From contig JALVDN010000030.1 of assembly GCA_027008965.1 (NCBI GenBank), positions 1 through 5,453 of the forward strand: 5,453 nt of DNA, written 5' to 3'. Below, piece after piece: positions 1-5,453 of the stretch. The translations under genes were made by a program, and so were the position numbers. Each line of letters opens with the position of its first letter. Position 1 is the first letter of the stretch. The notes beneath the pieces are model-generated. The model did not search any database and was not told the origin of the DNA. It worked only from the letters and a program-made list of their open reading frames with translations. Source of the stretch: Flavobacteriales bacterium (lineage in GTDB: Bacteria > Bacteroidota > Bacteroidia > Flavobacteriales > Flavobacteriaceae).

Positions 1-903
1 GGATTTGTATGTATTATCAATATTAAAAACAACGGCATTGTAATTGGCGTCTCCGAAAGCACGTGGCAAATCCCATATTTTTTTGCCGTCAATATATACC
101 CTGATCCTGTTTTTTTGACGCCAAATGCCAACATGAATCAAATTGTTTTGGCTTGTAAAATTTTTGATTTGTTTTTTATTTTCTACAATCTTTTGATTGT
201 CCTGATAAGAGGTTATTGAAGTTTGACCTTCTTTACCGCCGGCGGCAACAGGATGCAACCACAGTCTCACGCCGTTTTTACCATGTCTGAACCGTTGCCA
301 TTGCGTAAAATCGGTTTTACGGTTTTGAAGTTCCACAATGTTAATCCAAAGTCCTGTGGAATAAAAGCTGTAATTATCGTCAACATACAAGTCAAATTCT
401 AAGGTGGAATTCTCAGGAATGTTTGTGATACCTTCCGGTGTAAATTGTCCTTTGCCAGATAGTTTTAGCCATTTAGTGTCATCATCATCAAAAGTTACGA
501 TTTCGCCACCGGTATTGGTGTTCCATGTAACCGGAAAATCGCCGATAGCATCATTTTTAAAGGAGTCGGAAAAGACCACTTTGTTACCCGGCACAAAATC
601 ATTTTTACCTTTGGCTTTTCTTGATTTCCGGTTTTTTTTGGATTTTGATTTTTTTCGTCTTGATTTTTTTGAATATTCAGGTTCATCATCCTTACGTCGT
701 TTGTTTTTGCCATCAATTTCATCTTCGGCTTCATCATATACCTTATCTATACTTTTGTCTATCCTTCTTTTGGATCTTTCTTCGGCTTCGCGTTTGATTT
801 TTTCTTCGGCGTGTTTTTTCAGTTTTTTCAAAAACTGGGCATGGGTTTGAGGTATGGCTCCGATGAAAAAAAACATGAGCATAAAAAATTTGATAGCCTT
901 CAT
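1..903 (-). CDS. Exported OmpA-family-like protein with LamG-like N-terminal domain (partial, 3' end missing)
   Basis: An open frame of 301 codons starts at the ATG at 903-901 and runs off the left edge without a stop. An in-frame stop at 918-916 makes this ATG the first possible start. Residues 1-22 form a signal peptide (Lys, a Phe/Met/Leu-rich core, then QTHA before Q23), so the product is exported. Residues 23-75 are a highly charged, probably helical stretch rich in Lys, Glu and Arg. Residues 80-101 are almost only Lys, Arg, Ser and Asn. From about residue 108 (VVFSDSFKNDAIGDFPVTW) the sequence looks like the jelly-roll/LamG-like domain that in many Bacteroidota proteins precedes a C-terminal OmpA peptidoglycan-binding domain; LEFDLYV (168-174) and IRVYIDGKKIWDLP (267-280) are typical strands. 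The OmpA domain itself would lie outside the window, so that part of the name is inferred from remembered family architecture. The role may be envelope anchoring or glycan/surface binding. It lies downstream of the hybrid regulator gene on the same strand. Confidence 0.85.
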   Translation of the reverse strand, partial: MKAIKFFMLMFFFIGAIPQTHAQFLKKLKKHAEEKIKREAEERSKRRIDKSIDKVYDEAEDEIDGKNKRRKDDEPEYSKKSRRKKSKSKKNRKSRKAKGKNDFVPGNKVVFSDSFKNDAIGDFPVTWNTNTGGEIVTFDDDDTKWLKLSGKGQFTPEGITNIPENSTLEFDLYVDDNYSFYSTGLWINIVELQNRKTDFTQWQRFRHGKNGVRLWLHPVAAGGKEGQTSITSYQDNQKIVENKKQIKNFTSQNNLIHVGIWRQKNRIRVYIDGKKIWDLPRAFGDANYNAVVFNIDNTYKS

Positions 904-968
904 TTTGTTTTGTTTTTATAGGTTAATAGAAAATGTTGTCCGGGTTTGTGTCGTGCATTGATTTACTA

Positions 969-976
969 CAAAACTA
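969..976 (-). promoter_or_regulatory. Candidate Bacteroidota -7 promoter element for the OmpA-type gene
   Basis: On the minus strand this reads TAGTTTTG, an exact match to TAnnTTTG, the -7 element used by the Bacteroidota primary sigma factor. Transcription starting a few bases downstream would give a leader of roughly 60 nt before the ATG at 903. No TTTG-like -33 element sits 17-23 bp upstream. The nearest minus-strand TTTG is 35 bp away, inside a direct repeat. A missing -33 element next to a repeat array is what an activator-dependent promoter would look like. Confidence 0.55.
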
Positions 977-981
977 AGTGT

Positions 982-1062
982 AGTTCAGTGGACGGGAGTG
1001 GAATTATGTAACAAATGCTTGGAAATATGTAACAAAAACAAGGAAAAACGGAGTTCAGTGGA
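982..1062. repeat. 11-bp direct repeat pair bracketing the operator-like array
   Basis: AGTTCAGTGGA occurs at 982-992 and again at 1052-1062, 70 bp apart in the same orientation. The two copies enclose the 16-bp tandem repeats. The second copy begins within 3 bp of the regulator stop codon and the first lies just upstream of the -7 element of the next gene. They could be further protein-binding sites or the trace of a small duplication. There is no open reading frame or terminal inverted repeat between them, so an insertion element is not supported. Confidence 0.5.
1000..1036. promoter_or_regulatory. Tandem direct repeats with 21-bp phase, candidate operator
   Basis: GGAATTATGTAACAAA (1000-1015) and GGAAATATGTAACAAA (1021-1036) differ at one of 16 positions and start exactly 21 bp apart, which is two helical turns. 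A third GGAA begins another 21 bp on, at 1042, but does not continue as the same repeat. Direct repeats at 21-bp spacing are the known arrangement of AraC-family half sites (araI1/araI2 in E. coli), and also of LytTR-type sites. The adjacent regulator ends in an AraC-type HTH, so it is the natural candidate binder. The array begins 24 bp upstream of the -7 element of the OmpA-type gene, where an activator would contact RNA polymerase. The repeats are seen; the binding is inferred. Confidence 0.55.
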
Positions 1063-1064
1063 TT

Positions 1065-4040
1065 TTAGTTGCTTTTTTGCGACTTAAATTCGGAAGGTGT
1101 AACGCCAAATTGATTTTTAAAACACTTATTGAAATAGCCCGGATCATTAAATCCCGACATATAAGCAATTTCCGAAATGTTTACTTTGGCTTCGGTCAAT
1201 AAGCGGGCGGCGTAGTTGAGCCGTTGGATTCTCAGGAATTGTGTGGTGGTTTTTCCGGTCAAGGCTTTGAGTTTCCGGTGCAATTGCATCCGGCTCATGG
1301 CCATGGCCGAAGCAAAATCATCGGATGTGAAATGGGGGTTGGTGAGATGTTGATCCAAAACCTTATTTAAATGTTCAAAAAAGGTGCGGTCTTTGTCGGG
1401 TATGTCTTGCGGGATATTTCCGACAAAGAGGTATTCGTTCATGATTTTCTCCTTGATTTTTTTTCTGAAATTCAATAAGTTGTTGACTTTCAGTTTGAGA
1501 ATCTCTTCATTGAACGGTTTTTCAATATAATCATCGGCGCCGGTGGCCAAGCCTTCGATTTTGTTTTTTTCGCCGGCTTTGGCCGTGAGTAAAATCACCG
1601 GAATATGGTTGGTTCTTTGACAGGATTTGAATGCTTTGAGAATTTCTATGCCGTCTTTTCCGGGCATCATCACATCACTGATAATAATGTCGGGGATGTG
1701 TTCAAAAGCTTTTTCCAAACCTTCATCGCCGTCTTTGGCTGTTATGATTTTAAAACAATCCGAAAATATTCGGCTTATATAATGCCTGACATCTTTGTTG
1801 TCTTCAATGATGAGCAAAATCGGGTCGTCGGCACGTTCAACGGGACAATTCTCGGGCTCCTCGGGAATTTCCTGTTGTACCGGTAAGGGTTGGTGTGCTT
1901 TTACGGTTTCGTCCGGTGAAATTATTTCATCTTCGTTATAACTGGTTTTATTACCCGGTAAAATCACTTGGAATGTAGTCCAACCGTCATCACCACTATT
2001 AACGGATATTTTTCCCTTATGAAGTTGAACAAGTTGTTTGACGATGGACAAACCCAATCCGATACCTTCCGAATGCTTGTCTTTTTGATAAAATCGTTCA
2101 AAAATGCGGTTTAAATCTTCCTTGTTGAGTTTTTTGCCCGTGTTTTTTATCATTATAATCAACTGCCCATTTTCACATCTAACGCTGAATTTTACATGGC
2201 CTCCTTGTTCGGTGTATTTGAATGAGTTGGAAAGCAAGTTGTTGATTATTTTTTGAACCACATCTTTATCCAGCCAAAAACAATCCTCCTTGCATTGATT
2301 TTCTATCCTATACGTTATATTTTTTTGACGGGCGAGCGATTCGAAATTATTGGCTAGAAAGTTGAAAAAATCATCCGGTTTCACACACGAAATTTTCAAC
2401 CTGCGTTTGCCCGATTCAAGTTTTGTGAGGTCTAAAACCTGATTGACTAAATCCAGCAGTCTGTCCGCATTTTTTTGAATAATTTGAAATAAATTCCGGT
2501 CTTCTTTGGTTAGATCATTTTGTTTAAGACGTTGTTTGACCGGACTCAAAATAAGCGTTAACGGTGTACGGAATTCATGAGATATGTTGGCAAAAAAGTC
2601 GGACTTGATTTGATCCAGTTCTTGCAGTTTAACAACAATCTTTTGTCTGTTTTTATATAAAGAAAAAAGAAATAAGGCTAACAGGGAAATAAATCCCATA
2701 ATGCCGAAAAATAAATTCCGTTGATTGCGTTTTTGTTGGGCGATGATTTTGTTTTTTGAGTTTAAGAGTGCTATTTCCTTCTCCTTTTTTTCGGTTTGAT
2801 AAATGGTTTCCAATTCACGGATTTTAGCGGCGTTTTGCACCTTATTTAAAGAGTCTTTTAAATGCGATGCCTTTTTCAGAAAATAAAATGCATTTTTAAA
2901 ATCGTTTTTAAGTGCATAAGCATCGGATAAATGTTTATATGATGCTTGCTGGATATAACTGTTTTTTTCAATTTTATTAGTTTCAATTGACTTTTTAAAA
3001 TAATAGATGGCTTTATCCGGCCGGTTTTGTTTGAGCGAAAGGTTTCCCAGTGCAATGGACGCTTGAGATGCTTCAAACGGGTTATTTGTTTTATGGTGCA
3101 GTTCATATCCCTGTAGAAGAAATTTCTCAGCATCGCTTAATTGATTTTGATTCATCTTGATGCGCCCTAAATAAATGCTTATTTGGGCCAAGGTTAAACG
3201 GTCTTGGATAGCGTTGAAAAATTGATAGGATTTTTGAAGTAAACTGTCGGCTTTGTCCAACTGATTTTTGTGGAAATAGACTTCTCCCAAATGCCAATTG
3301 GTTGTATTGAGAAAAAACTCCGCACCGCGAGGGAGTTTTTTAAATTCATTATTGGCTTTCAGAAAATATTCTTCGGATTTGTCATATTCTTTCAATTGCA
3401 AATACACATCTCCTATGCTTTGATAGGCTGCGGCAATTATAATAGGCCTTAAAGGGCGCACGGTGTGCAAAGAATCCACCTTCAAATAATAACGCAATGC
3501 TTGGTTTAAATGATTTTTTCTTACGTATATGTTTCCCAATGCTATGTATGTATCGGCCAATGTGGAAGGATCACCGGTTTGTTCGGCTATTTCCGTACAT
3601 TTCAAACAAGCATCAATGGCTTCATCGTTTTTCCCTTGAATATATTTGATATGACAAATACCATTATATGACACTGCAATTCCTTTGGTATATCCTATTT
3701 TTTGAGCTTTGGTCAAAGACCTTTTGAAATAGCTTATGGCCGAATCATGTTGTTGTAACCGTCTGTAATAATTGGCCATCAGATAATCTGCATCTACCAA
3801 TCCTATACTGTATTTTTTGTCTATGCTGAATTTTTTTAATTGATGAATATAATAAAGCGCACTGTCGGGTTTCGGATTAATATAACGGGCCATTTGTTCT
3901 TTCAAACGGTTGTATTCTACCGAATCTTTGTCTGACAATTTTTTCCGGTTCAATTCCAGGATTTCCTCCTCAATGCCTTGACTTGTCAATGAGGTTGAAA
4001 ATAAATAAATAAAAAAAATAAAAAAGCGGGTAACCTTCAT
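1065..4040 (-). CDS. Hybrid two-component regulator: TPR sensor, histidine kinase, receiver, AraC-type HTH
   Basis: This 991-residue protein combines a sensor, kinase and transcription factor in one chain. Residues 1-21 are a signal peptide. About eight TPR-like helical pairs at ~40-residue spacing fill 83-395 (LGNIY 168, IGDVY 209, LGEVY 251, LGNLS 331), probably in the periplasm, followed by a coiled coil (403-440) and one membrane span (443-461). The HisKA H-box is ANISHEFRTP with H488. The ATPase domain has an N-box (LLSNSFKYT, N605) and a G2 box (GIGLGLSIV, 659-667). After an acidic Pro-rich linker (700-738), the receiver has E746/D747, phospho-acceptor D789 (SDVMMPGKDG), T819 and K841. 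The HTH_18 domain spans about 885-988 and ends in an AraC signature (NISEIAYMSGFNDPGYF onward). By family knowledge, phosphate passes from H488 to D789 and switches DNA binding. The G1 box is unusual: NTGKK replaces DxGxG. The signal is unknown. The neighbouring OmpA-type and lipase genes are the likeliest targets. M1 is chosen because the signal peptide begins there. Confidence 0.96.
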   Translation of the reverse strand: MKVTRFFIFFIYLFSTSLTSQGIEEEILELNRKKLSDKDSVEYNRLKEQMARYINPKPDSALYYIHQLKKFSIDKKYSIGLVDADYLMANYYRRLQQHDSAISYFKRSLTKAQKIGYTKGIAVSYNGICHIKYIQGKNDEAIDACLKCTEIAEQTGDPSTLADTYIALGNIYVRKNHLNQALRYYLKVDSLHTVRPLRPIIIAAAYQSIGDVYLQLKEYDKSEEYFLKANNEFKKLPRGAEFFLNTTNWHLGEVYFHKNQLDKADSLLQKSYQFFNAIQDRLTLAQISIYLGRIKMNQNQLSDAEKFLLQGYELHHKTNNPFEASQASIALGNLSLKQNRPDKAIYYFKKSIETNKIEKNSYIQQASYKHLSDAYALKNDFKNAFYFLKKASHLKDSLNKVQNAAKIRELETIYQTEKKEKEIALLNSKNKIIAQQKRNQRNLFFGIMGFISLLALFLFSLYKNRQKIVVKLQELDQIKSDFFANISHEFRTPLTLILSPVKQRLKQNDLTKEDRNLFQIIQKNADRLLDLVNQVLDLTKLESGKRRLKISCVKPDDFFNFLANNFESLARQKNITYRIENQCKEDCFWLDKDVVQKIINNLLSNSFKYTEQGGHVKFSVRCENGQLIIMIKNTGKKLNKEDLNRIFERFYQKDKHSEGIGLGLSIVKQLVQLHKGKISVNSGDDGWTTFQVILPGNKTSYNEDEIISPDETVKAHQPLPVQQEIPEEPENCPVERADDPILLIIEDNKDVRHYISRIFSDCFKIITAKDGDEGLEKAFEHIPDIIISDVMMPGKDGIEILKAFKSCQRTNHIPVILLTAKAGEKNKIEGLATGADDYIEKPFNEEILKLKVNNLLNFRKKIKEKIMNEYLFVGNIPQDIPDKDRTFFEHLNKVLDQHLTNPHFTSDDFASAMAMSRMQLHRKLKALTGKTTTQFLRIQRLNYAARLLTEAKVNISEIAYMSGFNDPGYFNKCFKNQFGVTPSEFKSQKSN

Positions 4041-4047
4041 TACATAA

Positions 4048-4055
4048 CAAAGTTA
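4048..4055 (-). promoter_or_regulatory. Candidate -7 element for the hybrid regulator gene
   Basis: The minus strand reads TAACTTTG, an exact TAnnTTTG match, ending only 7 bp before the ATG at 4040. If used, transcription would start at or within a few bases of the start codon, giving a leaderless or nearly leaderless mRNA. No TTTG -33 element is found 17-23 bp upstream. The match is exact, but a motif this short and AT-rich can occur by chance, and a promoter further upstream cannot be excluded. Confidence 0.4.
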
Positions 4056-4202
4056 TAAAAATAAATTTATTTTAACCTGCATATAATTTTATTGTCATAT
4101 TATTCATTTGTTTTGAAATAAACGGAAAGTAAAAAATTATTGGAAATTTTAAAAAACACAAGCATTTTGAAAAATAAAAAACAGGATTATTCTCTTGACT
4201 AA

Positions 4203-4214
4203 AGATTTAAATCT
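4203..4214. promoter_or_regulatory. Perfect 12-bp palindrome, possible binding site
   Basis: AGATTTAAATCT is its own reverse complement. It lies about 65 bp upstream of the -7 element proposed for the lipase-like gene. A dimeric regulator could bind it, but the core is all A/T and such palindromes are not rare in DNA of this composition. No function is claimed. Confidence 0.25.
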
Positions 4215-4245
4215 ACTCAAATGTTATCATTTTAACAAACATTTA

Positions 4246-4303
4246 ACTACAAAATGTATACAAAAAGAAAAATTTTCCTTATGTTTGTTTTGATACTACA
4301 AAA
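4246..4303. repeat. Direct repeat ACTACAAAAT upstream of the lipase-like gene
   Basis: ACTACAAAAT occurs at 4246-4255 and 4295-4304. Its first nine bases also occur at 965-973, overlapping the -7 element of the OmpA-type gene. The copies at 4246 and 4295 flank the -7 element of the lipase-like gene. All three copies lie in intergenic DNA on the two sides of the regulator gene and in the same plus-strand orientation. A shared regulatory site is possible; chance in AT-rich DNA is the alternative. Confidence 0.35.
4280..4287 (+). promoter_or_regulatory. Candidate -7 element for the lipase-like gene
   Basis: TATGTTTG matches TAnnTTTG exactly and sits 25 bp before the ATG at 4313, giving a leader of about 20 nt. 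The leader is A/T-rich, with no Shine-Dalgarno sequence, as is usual in Bacteroidota. There is no TTTG at the -33 position, so the core promoter looks weak without an activator. Confidence 0.5.
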
Positions 4304-4312
4304 TATTTTATC

Positions 4313-5453
4313 ATGAAAAAAATTACATTGGTTCTTTTACTGCTTACGGGAATTTTTCAAGCACAGACCCTCCGTGAAGTCTATCACTCGGTGCAAAACG
4401 GAACACCGTCAGGGAGCGTTAACGAGCCCGGAACAATACTTTATCCGGTTGGATACAATATGTATAGTAGTAAAACTCCGGTGATTTTCGTTCATGGAAT
4501 AACCGGTAAATTAACCGGAGGTTATGAAGCGCACATACAAGGTGTGATGCAATATGGTATTAAGGCGGCATTTGTGCAATTATATCCCACGGGTAGTCCC
4601 GAAGAAAACGGAATGCTTTTGAAGCGAATGATTGACAGAGTGGCGCAACATTACGGTTCGGCCACAGTGAGTATTGTTGCCCATAGTAAAGGTGGTTTGG
4701 ATACCGAAAGAGCTTTATATGGTCACAATCCTTATAACTATTCCATTCCGAGTTTTGGTTATGAAAAAGTGGATGGGGTTTATACCTTCGGATCACCGCT
4801 CAAAGGCTCGCGTGTAGCCGATGTGGGTTCGGCACTTTCATGGACCGGTATTGCCTGGATTGCCATGTGGTATTTGAATGCTTTCGACCTGACTCAAGCC
4901 AGTGTGCAGGAGTTTCATAATTGGGCCAAATCGTGGAGAATCAACAGTAACGGTTCATTCAGAAACTATTATAATCCCAACGGGGTATCATATTCACGTT
5001 TGAATATGGTGGAAGATAATACCACCCGTTGGTGGGCGCATCAATCCGATGATCCGTGCTATGAAAACAAATGGTATTTCTGCTATGTGGGTAATGCATT
5101 TCATCACACCGTGGGTGCTTATTTGGATGCTTATTGGGAGTGGGATTGGTTTAATTCGGGTTGGAGAAACTGGCATCCCGAGAATGACGGGTTTATTGCC
5201 GTTTACAGAGCGCGGAGAGAGGTTGTTCAAAATGCATCGCCTGCATTTACACCCGGAGCAGGGGATTCCAATTATATAACCATGAATGATGCCAACCATA
5301 CATCTCTTTGGGACCCGGGACAAGGACATTTTGTAAGTGAAGTGGCTCCATATCTACATTACGGATTATATGCCGCATACAGACCGGGACAAAGTACTCC
5401 GGAAAAGGATCAAAATTTACAAGTTCGGCAAACACCCGAATATCCCGTTTATT
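4313..5453 (+). CDS. Secreted lipase-like alpha/beta hydrolase (partial, 3' end missing)
   Basis: The frame is open for 380 codons from the ATG at 4313 to the right edge. Residues 1-17 form a signal peptide (MKK, a Leu-rich core, then FQA before Q18) with no lipobox cysteine, so a soluble periplasmic or secreted enzyme is expected. The fold is recognised from IFVHG (58-62, oxyanion-hole strand), the nucleophile elbow IVAHSKGG (121-128, S125), YTFGSPLKGS (157-166), an acid in NDGFI (D292) and a late histidine in NDANHTSLWD (H329). This order fits bacterial true lipases that carry AHSxG in place of GHSxG. Residues 170-195 are hydrophobic (WTGIAWIAMWYL) and probably form the lid over the active site. 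C249 and C257 could form a disulfide. The product would hydrolyse esters such as acylglycerols; the exact substrate cannot be read from the sequence. The region after about residue 355 is a linker, so a C-terminal secretion signal (type IX) may follow outside the window. It is divergent from the regulator gene. Confidence 0.85.
   Translation, partial: MKKITLVLLLLTGIFQAQTLREVYHSVQNGTPSGSVNEPGTILYPVGYNMYSSKTPVIFVHGITGKLTGGYEAHIQGVMQYGIKAAFVQLYPTGSPEENGMLLKRMIDRVAQHYGSATVSIVAHSKGGLDTERALYGHNPYNYSIPSFGYEKVDGVYTFGSPLKGSRVADVGSALSWTGIAWIAMWYLNAFDLTQASVQEFHNWAKSWRINSNGSFRNYYNPNGVSYSRLNMVEDNTTRWWAHQSDDPCYENKWYFCYVGNAFHHTVGAYLDAYWEWDWFNSGWRNWHPENDGFIAVYRARREVVQNASPAFTPGAGDSNYITMNDANHTSLWDPGQGHFVSEVAPYLHYGLYAAYRPGQSTPEKDQNLQVRQTPEYPVY

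Larger units (their letters stand above)
904..1064. other. Intergenic region between the hybrid regulator and the OmpA-type gene
   Basis: This 161-bp gap separates two genes on the minus strand. It holds an A-rich untranslated leader without a Shine-Dalgarno sequence, a -7 promoter element, a 21-bp-phased repeat array, and a bracketing 11-bp direct repeat, each listed separately. I see no GC-rich hairpin followed by a T-run on the minus strand after the regulator stop codon. Some read-through from the regulator into the downstream gene is therefore possible, although the downstream gene appears to have its own promoter. Confidence 0.7.
4041..4312. other. Divergent intergenic region between the regulator and the lipase-like gene
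   Basis: These 272 bp are very AT-rich and contain no plausible gene. They hold a -7 element for each flanking gene, a perfect 12-bp palindrome at 4203-4214, two copies of ACTACAAAA, and a TTTAAC pair 11 bp apart (4231-4236 and 4242-4247). An inverted repeat AAATGTT/AACATTT lies at 4219-4225 and 4238-4244. The stretch from about 4081 to 4195 shows nothing recognisable. Head-to-head placement of a regulator and an exported enzyme often means shared control, but no well-conserved copy of the 16-bp repeat from 1000-1036 is present here. Confidence 0.6.

Noticed and set aside
495..737. Minus-strand 80-codon open frame
   Set aside because: It overlaps the OmpA-type gene in another frame and its Lys/Met/Asn-rich sequence is a frame-shadow; the true frame carries a signal peptide and domain signatures.
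404..850. Plus-strand 148-codon open frame rich in Ser, Phe and Leu
   Set aside because: It is antisense to the Lys/Glu-rich part of the OmpA-type gene; its composition is what complementing AAA/GAA-rich codons gives, and it has no promoter or family resemblance.
923..958. Tiny minus-strand ORF of 11 codons in the leader of the OmpA-type gene
   Set aside because: It has an ATG and a stop but no ribosome-binding signal and no attenuator-like run or hairpin; chance is enough to explain it.
982..1062. Possible miniature insertion element bounded by direct repeats
   Set aside because: There are no terminal inverted repeats inside the 11-bp copies, and the interior is itself a phased repeat, which fits an operator better.
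1605..1886. Plus-strand 93-codon open frame
   Set aside because: It is antisense to the receiver domain of the hybrid regulator and has no independent support.
2876..3133. Minus-strand 85-codon open frame
   Set aside because: It is an alternate frame within the TPR region of the regulator, with no recognisable protein features.
4219..4244. AAATGTT/AACATTT inverted repeat with a 12-bp gap
   Set aside because: Seven-base arms of mostly A/T in very AT-rich DNA are expected by chance; mentioned in the region description only.
4560..4796. Minus-strand 78-codon open frame opposite the lipase-like gene
   Set aside because: It is antisense to the nucleophile-elbow region of a gene with clear signatures.
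4994..5435. Three open frames (minus 4994-5329, plus 5049-5279, minus 5247-5435)
   Set aside because: All overlap the lipase-like gene out of frame or antisense, and the catalytic Asp and His motifs lie in the lipase frame.

Overview
The window looks like chromosomal DNA from a member of the Bacteroidota, probably Flavobacteriia. It is AT-rich. It carries a one-polypeptide hybrid two-component regulator (TPR sensor, histidine kinase, receiver, AraC-type HTH), which is characteristic of that phylum. Three candidate promoters match the Bacteroidota -7 element TAnnTTTG, and A-rich leaders without a Shine-Dalgarno sequence precede the genes. The assignment rests on these features and not on any database comparison.

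Layout: (1) 1-903, minus strand, is the N-terminal 301 codons of an exported protein whose 3' end lies beyond the left edge. It has a signal peptide, a charged and then strongly basic linker, and a LamG-like beta-sandwich region of the kind found in front of OmpA domains in Bacteroidota. (2) 904-1064 is a 161-bp gap with a -7 element for gene 1. Behind it are two near-identical 16-bp direct repeats exactly 21 bp apart, bracketed by an 11-bp direct repeat. (3) 1065-4040, minus strand, is the complete 991-residue hybrid sensor kinase/response regulator. (4) 4041-4312 is a divergent intergenic region with a candidate promoter for each flanking gene. (5) 4313 to the right edge, plus strand, is the first 380 codons of a secreted lipase-like alpha/beta hydrolase with a recognisable Ser-Asp-His triad.

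The hybrid regulator sits between an outer-membrane or periplasmic protein gene and a secreted lipase gene. The simplest reading is that it controls one or both neighbours in response to an unknown periplasmic signal. The 21-bp-phased repeats next to the OmpA-type gene have the geometry expected for tandem sites of an AraC-family activator. The most unusual points are that operator-like array, a 9-bp word shared by the intergenic regions on both sides of the regulator, an Asn in place of the usual Asp in the kinase G1 box, the lysine/arginine/serine-rich linker of the OmpA-type protein, and the very tryptophan-rich middle of the lipase. I found no RNA genes, mobile elements, CRISPR arrays or convincing terminators.
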